From: Nocardia cyriacigeorgica
GTDB taxonomy: Bacteria; Actinomycetota; Actinomycetes; Mycobacteriales; Mycobacteriaceae
Assembly (NCBI RefSeq): GCF_005863245.1
Contig: NZ_VBUT01000008.1
Coordinates: 1-64,000 of the forward strand
Length of the DNA: 64,000 nt
Reading direction: 5' to 3'
Part shown: positions 15,755-24,652 of the stretch, piece after piece
How the letters are laid out: the number at the start of each line of letters is the position of its first letter
How positions within the stretch are numbered: the first letter of the stretch is position 1
Notes under the pieces: generated by a model
The model's database searches: none
Seen by the model: the letters and a program-made list of their open reading frames with translations, nothing else
Told to the model about the DNA's origin: nothing
Program-made: the position numbers and the translations under genes

Positions 15755-16933
15755 TCACCCTTCGCGTGCGGGCAGGATCCGTCCGGTGACTTCGCCGAGT
15801 GCGAGGCGGGTACCGGCGGTTCCCGGTGCGGTGGCGGTGATGGTGACCTCGTCGCCGTCGAGCAGGAAGGTGCGCTCGGCGCCGTCGACGGTGAGCGGCT
15901 CGGCGCCGCCCCAGGACAGCTCCATGAACGAACCGCGTTCCGCGGGGGTGGGGCCGGAGATGGTGCCGGAGGCGTAGAGGTCGCCGGGGCGGGTGGCGGC
16001 GCCGTTGACGGTGAGGTGGGCCAGCATCTGGGCCGGTGACCAGTACATCCGGGCGTACGGCGGATGCACCACCGGCACGCCGTTCCATCGCACGCACAGC
16101 TCGATATCGAGCCCCCATGATTCGCCGTCGCGCAGATAGGGCAGGGGCTCGGGGTCTTGGGGTGGCGTCGGTATCCGCGCCGATTCCAGTGCCGCGAGCG
16201 GAGTGATCCAAGCACTCATCGAGGTCGCGAAGGATTTCCCGAGGAAGGGTCCGAGCGGCTGATATTCCCAGGCCTGGATGTCGCGGGCGGACCAGTCGTT
16301 GATCAGCGCGACGCCGAAAACATGGTCGGCGAAGGCGGACGTGCTGATCGAGCTGCCGAGCTCGGAACCGACGCCGACGACGAAACCGAGTTCGGCCTCG
16401 ATATCCAACCGCCGCGACGGTCCGAAATCCGGTGTGCCCGAATCGGTTCGCCGCTGCCCGCGCGGACGCACGATATCGGTGCCCGATACCACGACCGTTC
16501 CCGCTCGGCCGTGATAGCCCACCGGCAGATGACGCCAATTCGGCAGCAGCGGCTCCGAACCCGGACGCAGCAGTTTTCCCAGGTTCGTCGCATGGTCGAT
16601 GCTGGCGTAGAAATCGACGTAGTCGCCGATCCGCACCGGCAGCGCCAGGCGCACCGCGGCCAGCGGGAAGACCGCGTCCGCGGAGAGCCCGCCGTCGACC
16701 AGTTCGCGCACCCGCTCACGTACCTGCGCCCACCGCTGCGGACCCTGCGCCAGAAAAGCATTGAGTTCCGGCCGGGCGAAGACCGAATCGTCGAGCGCGA
16801 GGGCCAGATCGATGACGTGATCGCCCACCCGCACGCCCACCCGGTAATCGTCGCCACCGGGCGCGAACACCCCGTACGGCAGATGCTCGGGCCCGAACGG
16901 CGAATCCGGCGCGACCTCGATGCGCGTCCTCAC
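15755..16933 (-). CDS. fahA: Fumarylacetoacetase
   Basis: 392 aa from the GTG at 16933, which overlaps the hmgA stop in a GTGA junction; a start nine codons upstream is less likely. An N-terminal domain is followed by the FAH catalytic domain. Metal and substrate motifs include VDFYASIDHATNLG, LPVGYHGRAGTVVVSGTDI, the acidic cluster in DIEAELGFVVGVG, and NDWSARDIQAWEYQPLGPFLGKSF. It hydrolyses fumarylacetoacetate to fumarate and acetoacetate, the last step of tyrosine/phenylalanine degradation. Coupled translation with hmgA supports the assignment. No maleylacetoacetate isomerase gene is adjacent. Confidence 0.96.
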   Translation of the reverse strand: MRTRIEVAPDSPFGPEHLPYGVFAPGGDDYRVGVRVGDHVIDLALALDDSVFARPELNAFLAQGPQRWAQVRERVRELVDGGLSADAVFPLAAVRLALPVRIGDYVDFYASIDHATNLGKLLRPGSEPLLPNWRHLPVGYHGRAGTVVVSGTDIVRPRGQRRTDSGTPDFGPSRRLDIEAELGFVVGVGSELGSSISTSAFADHVFGVALINDWSARDIQAWEYQPLGPFLGKSFATSMSAWITPLAALESARIPTPPQDPEPLPYLRDGESWGLDIELCVRWNGVPVVHPPYARMYWSPAQMLAHLTVNGAATRPGDLYASGTISGPTPAERGSFMELSWGGAEPLTVDGAERTFLLDGDEVTITATAPGTAGTRLALGEVTGRILPAREG

Positions 16934-18126
16934 CGCGGTCCCCGCCCGGACCAGGTCCACGCGTATCCGGGATCTTCGCAGGCCAGCGCGGCCTCACCGA
17001 GTTCGAGCGGGCGGAAGGTATCGACCATGACGGCCAGCTCGTCGAAGAACTCCACCCCGATGCTCGCCTCGTACGCCCCGGGTTGCGGACCGTGCGCGTA
17101 TCCGCCCGGATGCACCGAGATCGAGCCCTGCCCGATGCCCGACCCGCGCCTGGCCTCGTAATTCCCGCCGCAATAGAACATGATCTCGTCGGAATCGACA
17201 TTGGAGTGGTAGTAGGGCACCGGAATCGACAGCGGGTGATAGTCGACCTTGCGCGGCACGAAATTGCACACCACGAAATTGGTGGCCTCGAAGGCCTGAT
17301 GCACCGGCGGCGGCTGATGCACCCGGCCGGTGATCGGTTCGAAATCGCTGATGTTGAAGGTGAACGGGTACAGGCAGCCGTCCCAGCCGACCACGTCGAA
17401 CGGGTGGGTGGCGTACACCATTCTGGTGCCGACGATCTGTGCGCCCGGCCGGTGTTTGACCAGCACCTCGATATCGGTGCCGATCGCGAGCAGCGGTTCG
17501 GCCGGCCCGTGCAGATCGCGTTCGCAGTACGGTGAATTCTCCAGCAGCTGACCGAATTTCGACAGGTACCGCTTCGGTGGCGTGATGTGACTCGACGCTT
17601 CGATCACGTAGGTGCGCAACGGGTCGGGGCCGATCGGCAGCCACCGATGCGTGGTGGCCCTGGGGATCAGCACCTGATCGCCCTGCCTGGCCGGCAGCGC
17701 ACCGAAGACCGTCTCCGCCACGGCGGCGCCCGATTCCACGTAGACCAGCTCGTCGCCGATGGCGTTGCGGTACAGCGGGGAGGCGGTCCCGGCGACGACG
17801 TAGGACAGGCGCACGTCGGCGTTGGCGAGCAGCAATCGGCGTCCGGTGACGACGTCGACATCGGCCCAGCTGTCGCCAGGGAACAGCTCGTGCAACCGCA
17901 GATGCCGATGGCGCAGCGGATGATTGGGTGTGGTCGACTGATCGGGCAGCTCCCACACCGTCGCCTCGACGATCGCCGGCGGCAGCCCGCGGTGATACAG
18001 CAGCGAGGAATCGCCGGAGAAGCCCTCCTCACCCATGAGCTCCTCGTAGAACAGGCGCCCCTGATCGTCGCGATGCTGGGTATGCCGCTTCGGCGGCACC
18101 GACCCCACCTGCCGATAGAAAGCCAT
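16930..18126 (-). CDS. hmgA: Homogentisate 1,2-dioxygenase
   Basis: 398 aa from the ATG at 18126 (MAFYRQVGSVPPKRHTQHRD), with GGGAGG 9 nt upstream. The cupin-type oxygenase core shows the iron-site region PVPYYHSNVDSDEIMFYCGG and the distal histidines in SVHPGGYAHGPQP. VVGWDGCLYPFTFNISDFEP is also highly characteristic. It opens the homogentisate ring to maleylacetoacetate with O2. It is first in a two-gene operon with fumarylacetoacetase; a TetR gene 235 bp upstream on the same strand could regulate it. The intervening 234 bp show no gene. Confidence 0.96.
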   Translation of the reverse strand: MAFYRQVGSVPPKRHTQHRDDQGRLFYEELMGEEGFSGDSSLLYHRGLPPAIVEATVWELPDQSTTPNHPLRHRHLRLHELFPGDSWADVDVVTGRRLLLANADVRLSYVVAGTASPLYRNAIGDELVYVESGAAVAETVFGALPARQGDQVLIPRATTHRWLPIGPDPLRTYVIEASSHITPPKRYLSKFGQLLENSPYCERDLHGPAEPLLAIGTDIEVLVKHRPGAQIVGTRMVYATHPFDVVGWDGCLYPFTFNISDFEPITGRVHQPPPVHQAFEATNFVVCNFVPRKVDYHPLSIPVPYYHSNVDSDEIMFYCGGNYEARRGSGIGQGSISVHPGGYAHGPQPGAYEASIGVEFFDELAVMVDTFRPLELGEAALACEDPGYAWTWSGRGPR

Positions 18127-18360
18127 GACCACACCTCCCGCCGAACGGACGGACAGCCGGTTCCATCGTATGCCGCGGATACCGGTGTCCGGGGCGGCTC
18201 GCGGCCGGCCGGAGAAGTCGTCGGCGGATCGGCACCGGTGCCGCCGAGCGGCGGGGCGGGGAAACCGCCCGGTCGACAACAGCCGCGCCACCCACGGGGC
18301 GCGTTCCCGAGCCGACTCGGGATGCTCCGGGCGCCTGCGTCAGGGCGCGGCTGACCGGGC

Positions 18361-18981
18361 TCAGGCGTTGCGCAGCGCCCGATAGACCGCGGAGCCAACG
18401 AACGCACCGAGTTCCTCCGGCGTCCACTTCCCGTCATCGGCGAGCAGGCTGCGCACCGCGCCCTCACCGGCCGACATCCACTGCTCGACCAGCACCGGAA
18501 GCTTGCGATCGGCGTCCTCGATGCCCCAGGCGCGCAGCGTCGGGCGCAGCAACCGAGTGCAGCGCTGCACGACCAGCGCACGGCCACGCCCGAAGGAACC
18601 GGCGACGGCCGGGTCCGGGTTCCCGTAGAGCAGCAGCCACGATTCCGGCCGGGCCGCGACCACCTCGAGCAGCGCACGGAAACCCTCGACGAAGACGGCT
18701 TCGCCGGCGTCGACGTCACGTTCGCGCAGCGCGCCGAACACCCCGTCGGCGACGTAGCCCTCCTCGCGGCGGATCAACTCCTCGATCAGCGCGACGCGAT
18801 CGGGAAAGCACGCGTACACCACCGGACGGGTGACCTTCATCCGCTCGGCGACCGCGGCGATGGTGACCGCCGCGATGCCCTGTTCGATCGCGATGGCCAA
18901 GGCGGCGTCGAGCACCTGCGGCCTGCGCCGTTGCGGCCCGAGATGCTGAGCTCGCGGTCGCACCACGGATTCGGTACTCAT
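18361..18981 (-). CDS. TetR-family regulator upstream of the homogentisate operon
   Basis: 206 aa. The HTH is at residues about 25-65: QVLDAALAIAIEQGIAAVT then IAAVAERMKVTRPVVYACFPDRVALIEELI. The C-terminus resembles TetR proteins with a TetR_C_33-like domain (ESWLLLYGNPDPAVAG), a guess by eye. It is transcribed in the same direction as hmgA-fah and is not divergent, so control of that operon is plausible but unproven. No clear palindrome was picked out at its start. Confidence 0.85.
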   Translation of the reverse strand: MSTESVVRPRAQHLGPQRRRPQVLDAALAIAIEQGIAAVTIAAVAERMKVTRPVVYACFPDRVALIEELIRREEGYVADGVFGALRERDVDAGEAVFVEGFRALLEVVAARPESWLLLYGNPDPAVAGSFGRGRALVVQRCTRLLRPTLRAWGIEDADRKLPVLVEQWMSAGEGAVRSLLADDGKWTPEELGAFVGSAVYRALRNA

Positions 18982-19042
18982 GCGCCAACGGTATCAGTGC
19001 GCTGTCGCGCCGCCGGTGGCTCGGAAGCGCTGCCGGCCGGGG

Positions 19043-19858
19043 TCAGTCGGTGAACTCGGCGATCACCGGCGCGTGGTCACTGGCGCCTTTGCCCTTGCGC
19101 TCCTCCCGATCGACCACCGCGTCGGTGACGGTGGCCGCGAGCGCGGGGGAGGCGAGCACGAAATCGATGCGCATGCCCTCTTTGCGGGGGAAGCGCAGCT
19201 GGGTGTAGTCCCAATAGGTGTAGACCCCGGGGCCGGGCGCGAAGGGGCGCATGACGTCGGCGAACCCGGTGTCGAGCACGGCGGCGAACGCGTCGCGTTC
19301 GGGCTGGGAGGTGTGGGTCTTGCCCGCGAAGAACTCCGGCGACCAGACGTCGTCGTCGGTGGGGGCGATGTTCCAATCGCCGACCAGCGCGATCTTGGCC
19401 TGCGGATCCTCGGCGAGCCAGCGCGCGGCGTTATCGCGCAGCGTGGCCAGCCATTCCAGCTTGTAGGCGTAGTGCGGGTCGTCGAGCGCGCGGCCGTTGG
19501 GCACGTACAGGCTCCACACCCGCACGCCGCCGCAGGTGGCGCCGATGGCGCGCGACTCCACCACCGGGGTGGCGATCAGCGATTCGCCCGCGTTCTTGTC
19601 GAAGCCCGGCTGGTCCGGGAAGGCCAACTCGACGTCCGCCAGGCCGACGCGCGAGGCGATGGCCACGCCGTTCCACTGGTTGATGCCCAGATGCGCCACC
19701 TCGTAGCCGAGCTCGTCGAAGCGTTCGTAGGGGAACTGGTCGTCGCGGCATTTGGTTTCCTGGATGGCCAGCACGTCGATGTCCTGGCGGTCGAGGAAGG
19801 CCGCGACTCGGTCGATCCGGGAGCGGATCGAGTTGACGTTCCAGGTCGCGAGGCGCAC
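19043..19858 (-). CDS. xth: Exodeoxyribonuclease III
   Basis: 271 aa from a GTG start (MRLATWNVNSIRSRIDRVAA). All EEP-fold catalytic motifs are present: N7 in TWNVNS, E34 in AIQETK, the YVPNG tyrosine loop, GDWNIAP (aspartate and asparagine), and the terminal SDHAPV histidine. It is an AP endonuclease and 3-prime to 5-prime exonuclease in base-excision repair. Next on the same strand, upstream, are a GNAT acetyltransferase and peptide deformylase, the same order as in mycobacteria (xthA near def). Confidence 0.96.
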   Translation of the reverse strand: MRLATWNVNSIRSRIDRVAAFLDRQDIDVLAIQETKCRDDQFPYERFDELGYEVAHLGINQWNGVAIASRVGLADVELAFPDQPGFDKNAGESLIATPVVESRAIGATCGGVRVWSLYVPNGRALDDPHYAYKLEWLATLRDNAARWLAEDPQAKIALVGDWNIAPTDDDVWSPEFFAGKTHTSQPERDAFAAVLDTGFADVMRPFAPGPGVYTYWDYTQLRFPRKEGMRIDFVLASPALAATVTDAVVDREERKGKGASDHAPVIAEFTD

Positions 19859-19903
19859 GGGTTTCCTTGTCGAAGAGAGGTGGATGAACGGCCTGATCCC
19901 GTT

Positions 19904-20884
19904 CTACCCGACCACCGGGATGCGGGGGCCGGGGGCTGCGTAGCGGTAGTGATGGTGGTCGAGGAAACCGAGGTCATGGTACAGCGCGAGCGCGCCGGCA
20001 TTATCGGCCTCCACCTGCACATACGCGTGCGTGGCGCCACGATCGCGGCCCCAGCGGATCAGCTCGGCGCACACCAGCGAGGCCAGACCGTGGCGCCGAT
20101 GCTTGGCCTCGGTCGCCACGCAGGTCAGCCCGATCCAGTGCCTGCCGTCCGGTGCGGTGGTGAGCGCGCCACGGCCGATCGCGATCGGCTGGGGCAGCCC
20201 GAGCGAAGCGAAGCCGATCTCGCCCGCACGCACCGCGGTGAGTACGTCGAGGTCGGGCATCGGGGCGGCCGGATCGCCGGGCTCCTCGCCGCGACGTCGA
20301 TGCAGATCCAGCCACGCCGCGTCGGGCGCGGGTGCGATGCGCACCATCGACGGGCCGCGCGGCAGGACGAAGTTGTCCAGATCGATCCCGAGCACCGCCG
20401 TCTCGCCCCAGGTGTGCCAGCCCGACGGCGGCGGGGCCAGCCGGTCGGGCAGTTGCAGCCGCAACGGCAGGCCACGCTCGGCCATCCAGGCGCCGATTCG
20501 CTGTAGCGCGTCCGCCGAGACCAGCGGTGGGCCGTCGGAATTGCCCAGGGGGACTGCGGAGTTCGCGCGGTCGGTGTAGCCGTTTCCGGCGCGCACCAGC
20601 CAGCCGTCGATCCAGGCGTGCTCGGCGCCGGGCCAGCCGTCGGCCGCCGCCGCCTCGAGCGCTCGGATCTCGCGGGTCCGAATCGGCCTGGGCCCCAAGG
20701 CTTTCAATGCGACAACTCGGTCCGGCGCCACCGACACCACCTGGCCGTCGGCGCCGCGCACCGTCGGCGGATCGAGCGAGACCAGCTCGCCGATCACATC
20801 CGACATCGGCTGCGGGTAGCCCTCCGGCAGCAGATACCGCATGACCACCCGGCGGCCGAGTGGAATACCGGCGAAATCAGTCAT
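19904..20884 (-). CDS. GNAT-family N-acetyltransferase
   Basis: 326 aa. The N-terminal 110 residues form a separate small domain of unknown role (LGRRVVMRYLLPEGYPQPMS onward, possibly an SH3-like barrel). The C-terminal GNAT domain shows motif A, GLTCVATEAKHRRHGLASLV, with acetyl-CoA contacts of the R/Q-x-x-G-x-A type (RRHGLA), and motif B, NAGALALYHDLGFLDHHHYR. Its start overlaps the def stop by 8 nt, so the two are translationally coupled. Together with xth this is a conserved mycobacterial trio. The acceptor substrate is unknown. Confidence 0.9.
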   Translation of the reverse strand: MTDFAGIPLGRRVVMRYLLPEGYPQPMSDVIGELVSLDPPTVRGADGQVVSVAPDRVVALKALGPRPIRTREIRALEAAAADGWPGAEHAWIDGWLVRAGNGYTDRANSAVPLGNSDGPPLVSADALQRIGAWMAERGLPLRLQLPDRLAPPPSGWHTWGETAVLGIDLDNFVLPRGPSMVRIAPAPDAAWLDLHRRRGEEPGDPAAPMPDLDVLTAVRAGEIGFASLGLPQPIAIGRGALTTAPDGRHWIGLTCVATEAKHRRHGLASLVCAELIRWGRDRGATHAYVQVEADNAGALALYHDLGFLDHHHYRYAAPGPRIPVVG

Positions 20885-21464
20885 GCCCGAACGGATCCGG
20901 CACGGTGCCCGGTAGCCAGCTCAAACCCGGTGTGCCCCAGCCGTTGCGCTTGATCGCCTTCTTGGCGGCGCGGGCATTTCGGCCGATCAGCACGTCGACG
21001 TAGAGGAAGCCGTCGAGATGGCCGACCTCGTGCTGCAACATCCGGGCGAAGAAACCCTTGCCCTCGATCTCCACCGGTTGGCCGTGCTCGTCGATACCGG
21101 TGACCTTGGCCCACTCGGCCCGGCCGGTCGGGAACTGCTCGCCGGGCACCGACAGGCAGCCCTCTTCGTCGTCATCGGGATCGGGCATGGTCTCGGGGAT
21201 CTCGGAGGTCTCCAGCACCGGGTTGATCACCGCGCCGCGGCGGCGGGTGACGGTCCCGTCGGCGGCCTGATCCGGGCAGTCGTAGACGAACAGCCGCAGC
21301 GGCTTCCCCACCTGGTTGGCGGCCAGGCCCACGCCGTTGGCCGCGTCGAGCGTCTCGTACATGTCAGCGATCAGCCCGGCCAGCTCCTCCGGCGACTGAG
21401 TCACCCGCTCGGTCGGGTTGTGCAGAACGGGATCGCCGACGATGACGATAGGGAGGATTGCCAT
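20877..21464 (-). CDS. def: Peptide deformylase
   Basis: 195 aa. The three signature motifs are present: GVGLAANQVGKPLRLFV (motif 1), EEGCLSVPG with the cysteine metal ligand (motif 2), and QHEVGHLDGFLYVD, the HExxH zinc/iron-binding helix (motif 3). It removes formyl groups from nascent polypeptides. A PDPDDDEEG acidic insert before motif 2 and a C-terminal tail past motif 3 resemble mycobacterial deformylases. It is coupled to the downstream GNAT gene. The gene on the other side is divergent. Confidence 0.97.
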   Translation of the reverse strand: MAILPIVIVGDPVLHNPTERVTQSPEELAGLIADMYETLDAANGVGLAANQVGKPLRLFVYDCPDQAADGTVTRRRGAVINPVLETSEIPETMPDPDDDEEGCLSVPGEQFPTGRAEWAKVTGIDEHGQPVEIEGKGFFARMLQHEVGHLDGFLYVDVLIGRNARAAKKAIKRNGWGTPGLSWLPGTVPDPFGHD

Positions 21465-21681
21465 ACGCCCAATTTTGCCGCCTCGGCCTCACGTGGTGCG
21501 CGCCGCCCCTCGGCGGGTCCGTTTCGGGGGCCGGAAACCGCCCACACCGGCCGTCGCGACGCGTAACCGCTGGTACCGGACACGCCGCCGGACAGACGGC
21601 GCGAACGGCTATCCCCATGGTTGAATGATCGGCGACGTACAAGCATCATTTCGTCCGACGGTGACTCGGCGAGGGAGCAAG

Positions 21682-22026
21682 ATGGACGGCGCAGCAGCGC
21701 GGGACCTTTCCGCAATCCAGGACAGCCCTTCTACGAGCGACGAGGTCACGGCCACTCAGCAGGCCGGAGACGACGACGGCCTGAGCCGTCGCGAACACGA
21801 CATCCTGGCCTTCGAGCGTCAATGGTGGAAGTACGCCGGCGCCAAGGAAGAAGCCATCCGCGAGCTGTTCTCGATGTCGCCGACCCGGTACTACCAGGTG
21901 CTCAACGCGCTCGTGGACCGTCCGGAGGCGCTGGCCGCCGACCCGATGCTGGTCAAACGGCTGCGTCGGCTGCGGGCCAGCAGGCAGAAGGCCCGGGCCG
22001 CGCGGCGGCTCGGCTTTCAGGTGTGA
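21682..22026 (+). CDS. DUF3263 family protein
   Basis: 114 aa from the ATG at 21682, preceded by GAGGGAG; the open frame starts earlier without a better site. The core LSRREHDILAFERQWWKYAG, then AKEEAIRELFSMSPTRYYQV and LNALVDRPEALAADPMLVKRLRRL, is the DUF3263 signature, also seen in the mycobacterial gene upstream of the LytR_C protein. The helical pattern resembles sigma-70 region 4 or an HTH (EEAIRELFSMSPTRYYQVLN), so DNA binding is possible. It starts a rightward cluster leading to sodC. Confidence 0.9.
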   Translation: MDGAAARDLSAIQDSPSTSDEVTATQQAGDDDGLSRREHDILAFERQWWKYAGAKEEAIRELFSMSPTRYYQVLNALVDRPEALAADPMLVKRLRRLRASRQKARAARRLGFQV

Positions 22027-22044
22027 CGGACTAGGCTCGAACAG

Positions 22045-22593
22045 GTGAGTTACCCGAAACCCACTTCCGGCGGGATCCCGCTGCGAGCGCTGGCGATGGT
22101 GCTGATCGCACTGGCCATCGTCTTCGCCGGTCTCGGCGCGATGTCGTTGTCGAGCGCGGACTCCGAGACCGAGTCGGCCGCCGAGACCAGCGCACCGGAG
22201 ACGACCACCTCGGTCGCGGTGGCCCCGCAGGCCACCTCCGCGCGCACCACCACGGCGAAGCCGACCACGACGACGGCGGCCCCGACCACCACCACCTCCA
22301 CCACCCCGGTGGTGGATCAGTCGACGCCGATCCGGGTGCTCAACAACAGCCTGGTCGCCGGGTTGGCCTCCCGGACGGTGAACCAGCTGAAGGCCAACGG
22401 CTGGACCAACGCGTCCGCGGGCAACTACGCGGGTTCGACCATCCCCGCGACCACCGTCTATTACGGCAATGCCAGCGGCGACAAGGCGGCGGCCGAGGCC
22501 GTCGCGGCGATTCTGGGCGCCGGTGTGGCGCCGATGATTCCCGGATTGGGCGGCGGTTCCGCCGGCGTGGTCGTCGTGGTGACGGGTAACTGA
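22045..22593 (+). CDS. LytR C-terminal-domain membrane protein
   Basis: 182 aa from a GTG start 18 bp after the DUF3263 stop. One transmembrane helix lies at residues about 13-34 (LRALAMVLIALAIVFAGLGA). An Ser/Thr/Glu/Pro-rich linker of about 60 residues follows, then a LytR_C domain: STPIRVLNNSLVAGLASRTVNQLKANGW, YYGNASGDKAAAEAVAAIL, ending VVVVVTGN. Proteins of this type sit in the envelope, possibly near cell-wall ligases of the LytR-CpsA-Psr family, but have no known activity. The M. tuberculosis homologue lies in the same place, next to sodC. Confidence 0.88.
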   Translation: MSYPKPTSGGIPLRALAMVLIALAIVFAGLGAMSLSSADSETESAAETSAPETTTSVAVAPQATSARTTTAKPTTTTAAPTTTTSTTPVVDQSTPIRVLNNSLVAGLASRTVNQLKANGWTNASAGNYAGSTIPATTVYYGNASGDKAAAEAVAAILGAGVAPMIPGLGGGSAGVVVVVTGN

Positions 22594-22679
22594 TCAGTAG
22601 TCCGACACGGCCCGAGGATCGAGCGACACGGCGGGCGTGGCATCATCTTGACCGATAAAACAACGTGTCCACCCAGCTT

Positions 22680-22704
22680 TACTCGTAAACTCGGTACTCG
22701 TAAA
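22680..22704 (+). repeat. Direct repeat in the sodC leader
   Basis: TACTCGTAAA occurs at 22680-22689 and again at 22695-22704, period 15 bp, just before the GGAG ribosome binding site of sodC. It could be a tandem regulator site or an mRNA element. Confidence 0.55.
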
Positions 22705-22715
22705 GGAGTTCCCCG

Positions 22716-23429
22716 ATGGCACCGTCCACAACTCGTCGCCCGTCCTGGCGGACCGTGACCCCGGTGCTGGCGATCGCCGTCTTCGGCCTCACCGCCTGCA
22801 CGAACAGCCAGGAGTCGAGTGACGTCCAGGGAACGACCCCGCCGGTGTGGACGAGTTCGCCCGCCCCGGCCGGTACCGAGAGCGGTCACGGCGGCGGCCA
22901 CGGCAGCACCGGCACCGGTGAGCACGGTGAGACCCCGGCCGCGGGCGGCACCAAGGTCGAGCTGAAGGACGCCGCCGGAACCACCGTCGGCACCGCCGAC
23001 ATCACCGAGGCCGGCAGCTTCCTGAAGATCAGCATCGAGGCGCACGGACTGCGCCCCGGCTTCCATGGCCTGCACATCCACCAGGTCGGCAAGTGTGAGC
23101 CCAATTCGGTGGCTCCCACCGGTGGTTCGGCCGGCGACTTCCTCTCCGCCGGTGGCCACCTCCAGGTCGGCGCCGCCAACTCGCATCCGGCCAGCGGCGA
23201 TCTGACGTCGTTGCAGGTACGTGAGGACGGCAACGCCACCCTGGTCACCACCACCGACAAGGTCAGCATGTCCGATATCCGTGGCAAGGCGCTGATCATC
23301 CACGCCGACGCGGACAACTTCGGCAATATCCCCAGCCGCTACAGCCACCCCGGTGGTACCGGTCCGGACGAGGCCACCCTGGCGACCGGTGACGCGGGTG
23401 GCCGCGTCGCCTGCGGCGTGATCCAGTAG
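22716..23429 (+). CDS. sodC: Superoxide dismutase [Cu-Zn] lipoprotein
   Basis: 237 aa. The signal sequence ends with lipobox LTAC near residue 28. A His/Gly/Ser-rich linker (GHGGGHGSTGTGEHGE) follows, which may hold or pass copper. The catalytic barrel shows HGLHIHQVGKCEP (two copper histidines), GGHLQV, NSHPASGDL (bridging and zinc ligands) and ALIIHADADNFGNIP (histidine and zinc aspartate). It dismutates extracellular superoxide on the outer face of the membrane, as in mycobacterial SodC. GGAG precedes the ATG at 22716. Next is the YbdK ligase, 12 bp away, so the genes likely share a transcript. Confidence 0.96.
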   Translation: MAPSTTRRPSWRTVTPVLAIAVFGLTACTNSQESSDVQGTTPPVWTSSPAPAGTESGHGGGHGSTGTGEHGETPAAGGTKVELKDAAGTTVGTADITEAGSFLKISIEAHGLRPGFHGLHIHQVGKCEPNSVAPTGGSAGDFLSAGGHLQVGAANSHPASGDLTSLQVREDGNATLVTTTDKVSMSDIRGKALIIHADADNFGNIPSRYSHPGGTGPDEATLATGDAGGRVACGVIQ

Positions 23430-23441
23430 GAGCGTGCCGGC

Positions 23442-24587
23442 ATGGGTGGGGCTGGGATCGAGAGGGTTGTCTTCCACGGTTCGCCCCGCCCGACCATCGG
23501 TGTCGAATGGGAGATCGCGCTCGTCGACAAGGTGACGCGCGATCTGTCCAATACCGCTGCGGCGGTCTTCGATTCGGTGGGTGATCTGCGCGCCCACGAC
23601 GGCACCCCGCAGGTCACCAAGGAACTGCTGCGCAATACCGTCGAACTCGTCACCGGCGTGCACAACAGCGTCGGCGAGGCGATGGACGATCTGAGCGCCA
23701 CCATGAACACGGTGCGCCGTGCCGCCGATCCCCTCGGCGTGGACCTGTTCTGCGCGGGCACCCATCCGTTCGCGCAGTGGTCGGCCCAGCAGCTGACCCG
23801 CTCACCGCATTACGACGAGCTGATCGAGCGCACCCAGTGGTGGGGCAGGCAGATGCTGATCTGGGGCGTGCACGTGCATGTCGGAGTGTCGCATCAGGAC
23901 AAGGTCTTTCCCATCCTGAACTCGCTGCTGCTGTCGTATCCGCATCTGCTCGCGCTGTCGGCTTCTTCGCCGATGTGGTCGGGGTCCGATACCGGCTATG
24001 CCAGCAATCGGGCACTCATGTTCCAGCAGCTGCCCACCGCGGGGCTGCCGTTCCAGTTCGAGAACTGGACCCAGTTCGAGTATTTCGTGCACGACCAGTT
24101 CAAAACCGGTGTGTTCGAACAGCTCGGCGGCATGCACTGGGATATCCGTCCCGCCCCGAAATGGGGCACCATCGAAGTTCGGGTCTGCGACGGTATTTCC
24201 ACCCGCGCCGAACTGGCGGCGATGGCGGCGTTCATCCACTGCCTCATCGTCGACTTGGACCGCCGGGTGGAGAACGGTGAACAGCTGCCGACGCTGCCGC
24301 CGTGGCATGTGCAGGAGAACAAGTGGCGGGCCGCGCGCTACGGGCTCGACGCGATCGTCATCGTCGACTCCGACAGTAATGAGCGACTCGTCACAGATGA
24401 CCTCGACGAGCTATTGAACCGTTTGGAGCCCACGGCCAAACTGCTCGGCTGCGCCGACGAACTCGCCTCGGTGGCCGAAATCCCGGTCCGGGGCGCCTCC
24501 TACCAGCGGCAGCGCAAGGTGGCGGCGGCCGCGCAGGGCGATCTTGTCGCGGTGGTCGATGCGCTGGTCAAGGAACTGGACCAGTAG
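23442..24587 (+). CDS. Carboxylate-amine ligase, YbdK/glutamate-cysteine ligase 2 family
   Basis: 381 aa. The ATP-grasp-like GCS2 fold is shown by TIGVEWEIALVDKVTRDLSN at the start, FCAGTHPFAQW, WGVHVHVGVSHQDKVFPI (metal histidines), and KWGTIEVRVCDGIST. Members have weak gamma-glutamylcysteine ligase activity; the true substrate in actinobacteria is not settled. The ATG is 12 bp downstream of sodC, so both may belong to one oxidative-stress or thiol operon, matching the mycobacterial order. Confidence 0.9.
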   Translation: MGGAGIERVVFHGSPRPTIGVEWEIALVDKVTRDLSNTAAAVFDSVGDLRAHDGTPQVTKELLRNTVELVTGVHNSVGEAMDDLSATMNTVRRAADPLGVDLFCAGTHPFAQWSAQQLTRSPHYDELIERTQWWGRQMLIWGVHVHVGVSHQDKVFPILNSLLLSYPHLLALSASSPMWSGSDTGYASNRALMFQQLPTAGLPFQFENWTQFEYFVHDQFKTGVFEQLGGMHWDIRPAPKWGTIEVRVCDGISTRAELAAMAAFIHCLIVDLDRRVENGEQLPTLPPWHVQENKWRAARYGLDAIVIVDSDSNERLVTDDLDELLNRLEPTAKLLGCADELASVAEIPVRGASYQRQRKVAAAAQGDLVAVVDALVKELDQ

Positions 24588-24652
24588 CCGCGCAGGCCGT
24601 GGACGCCTGACGTTCCCTCGGCCAGGGGGATGACGTTCACCTGCCGTTTAAC

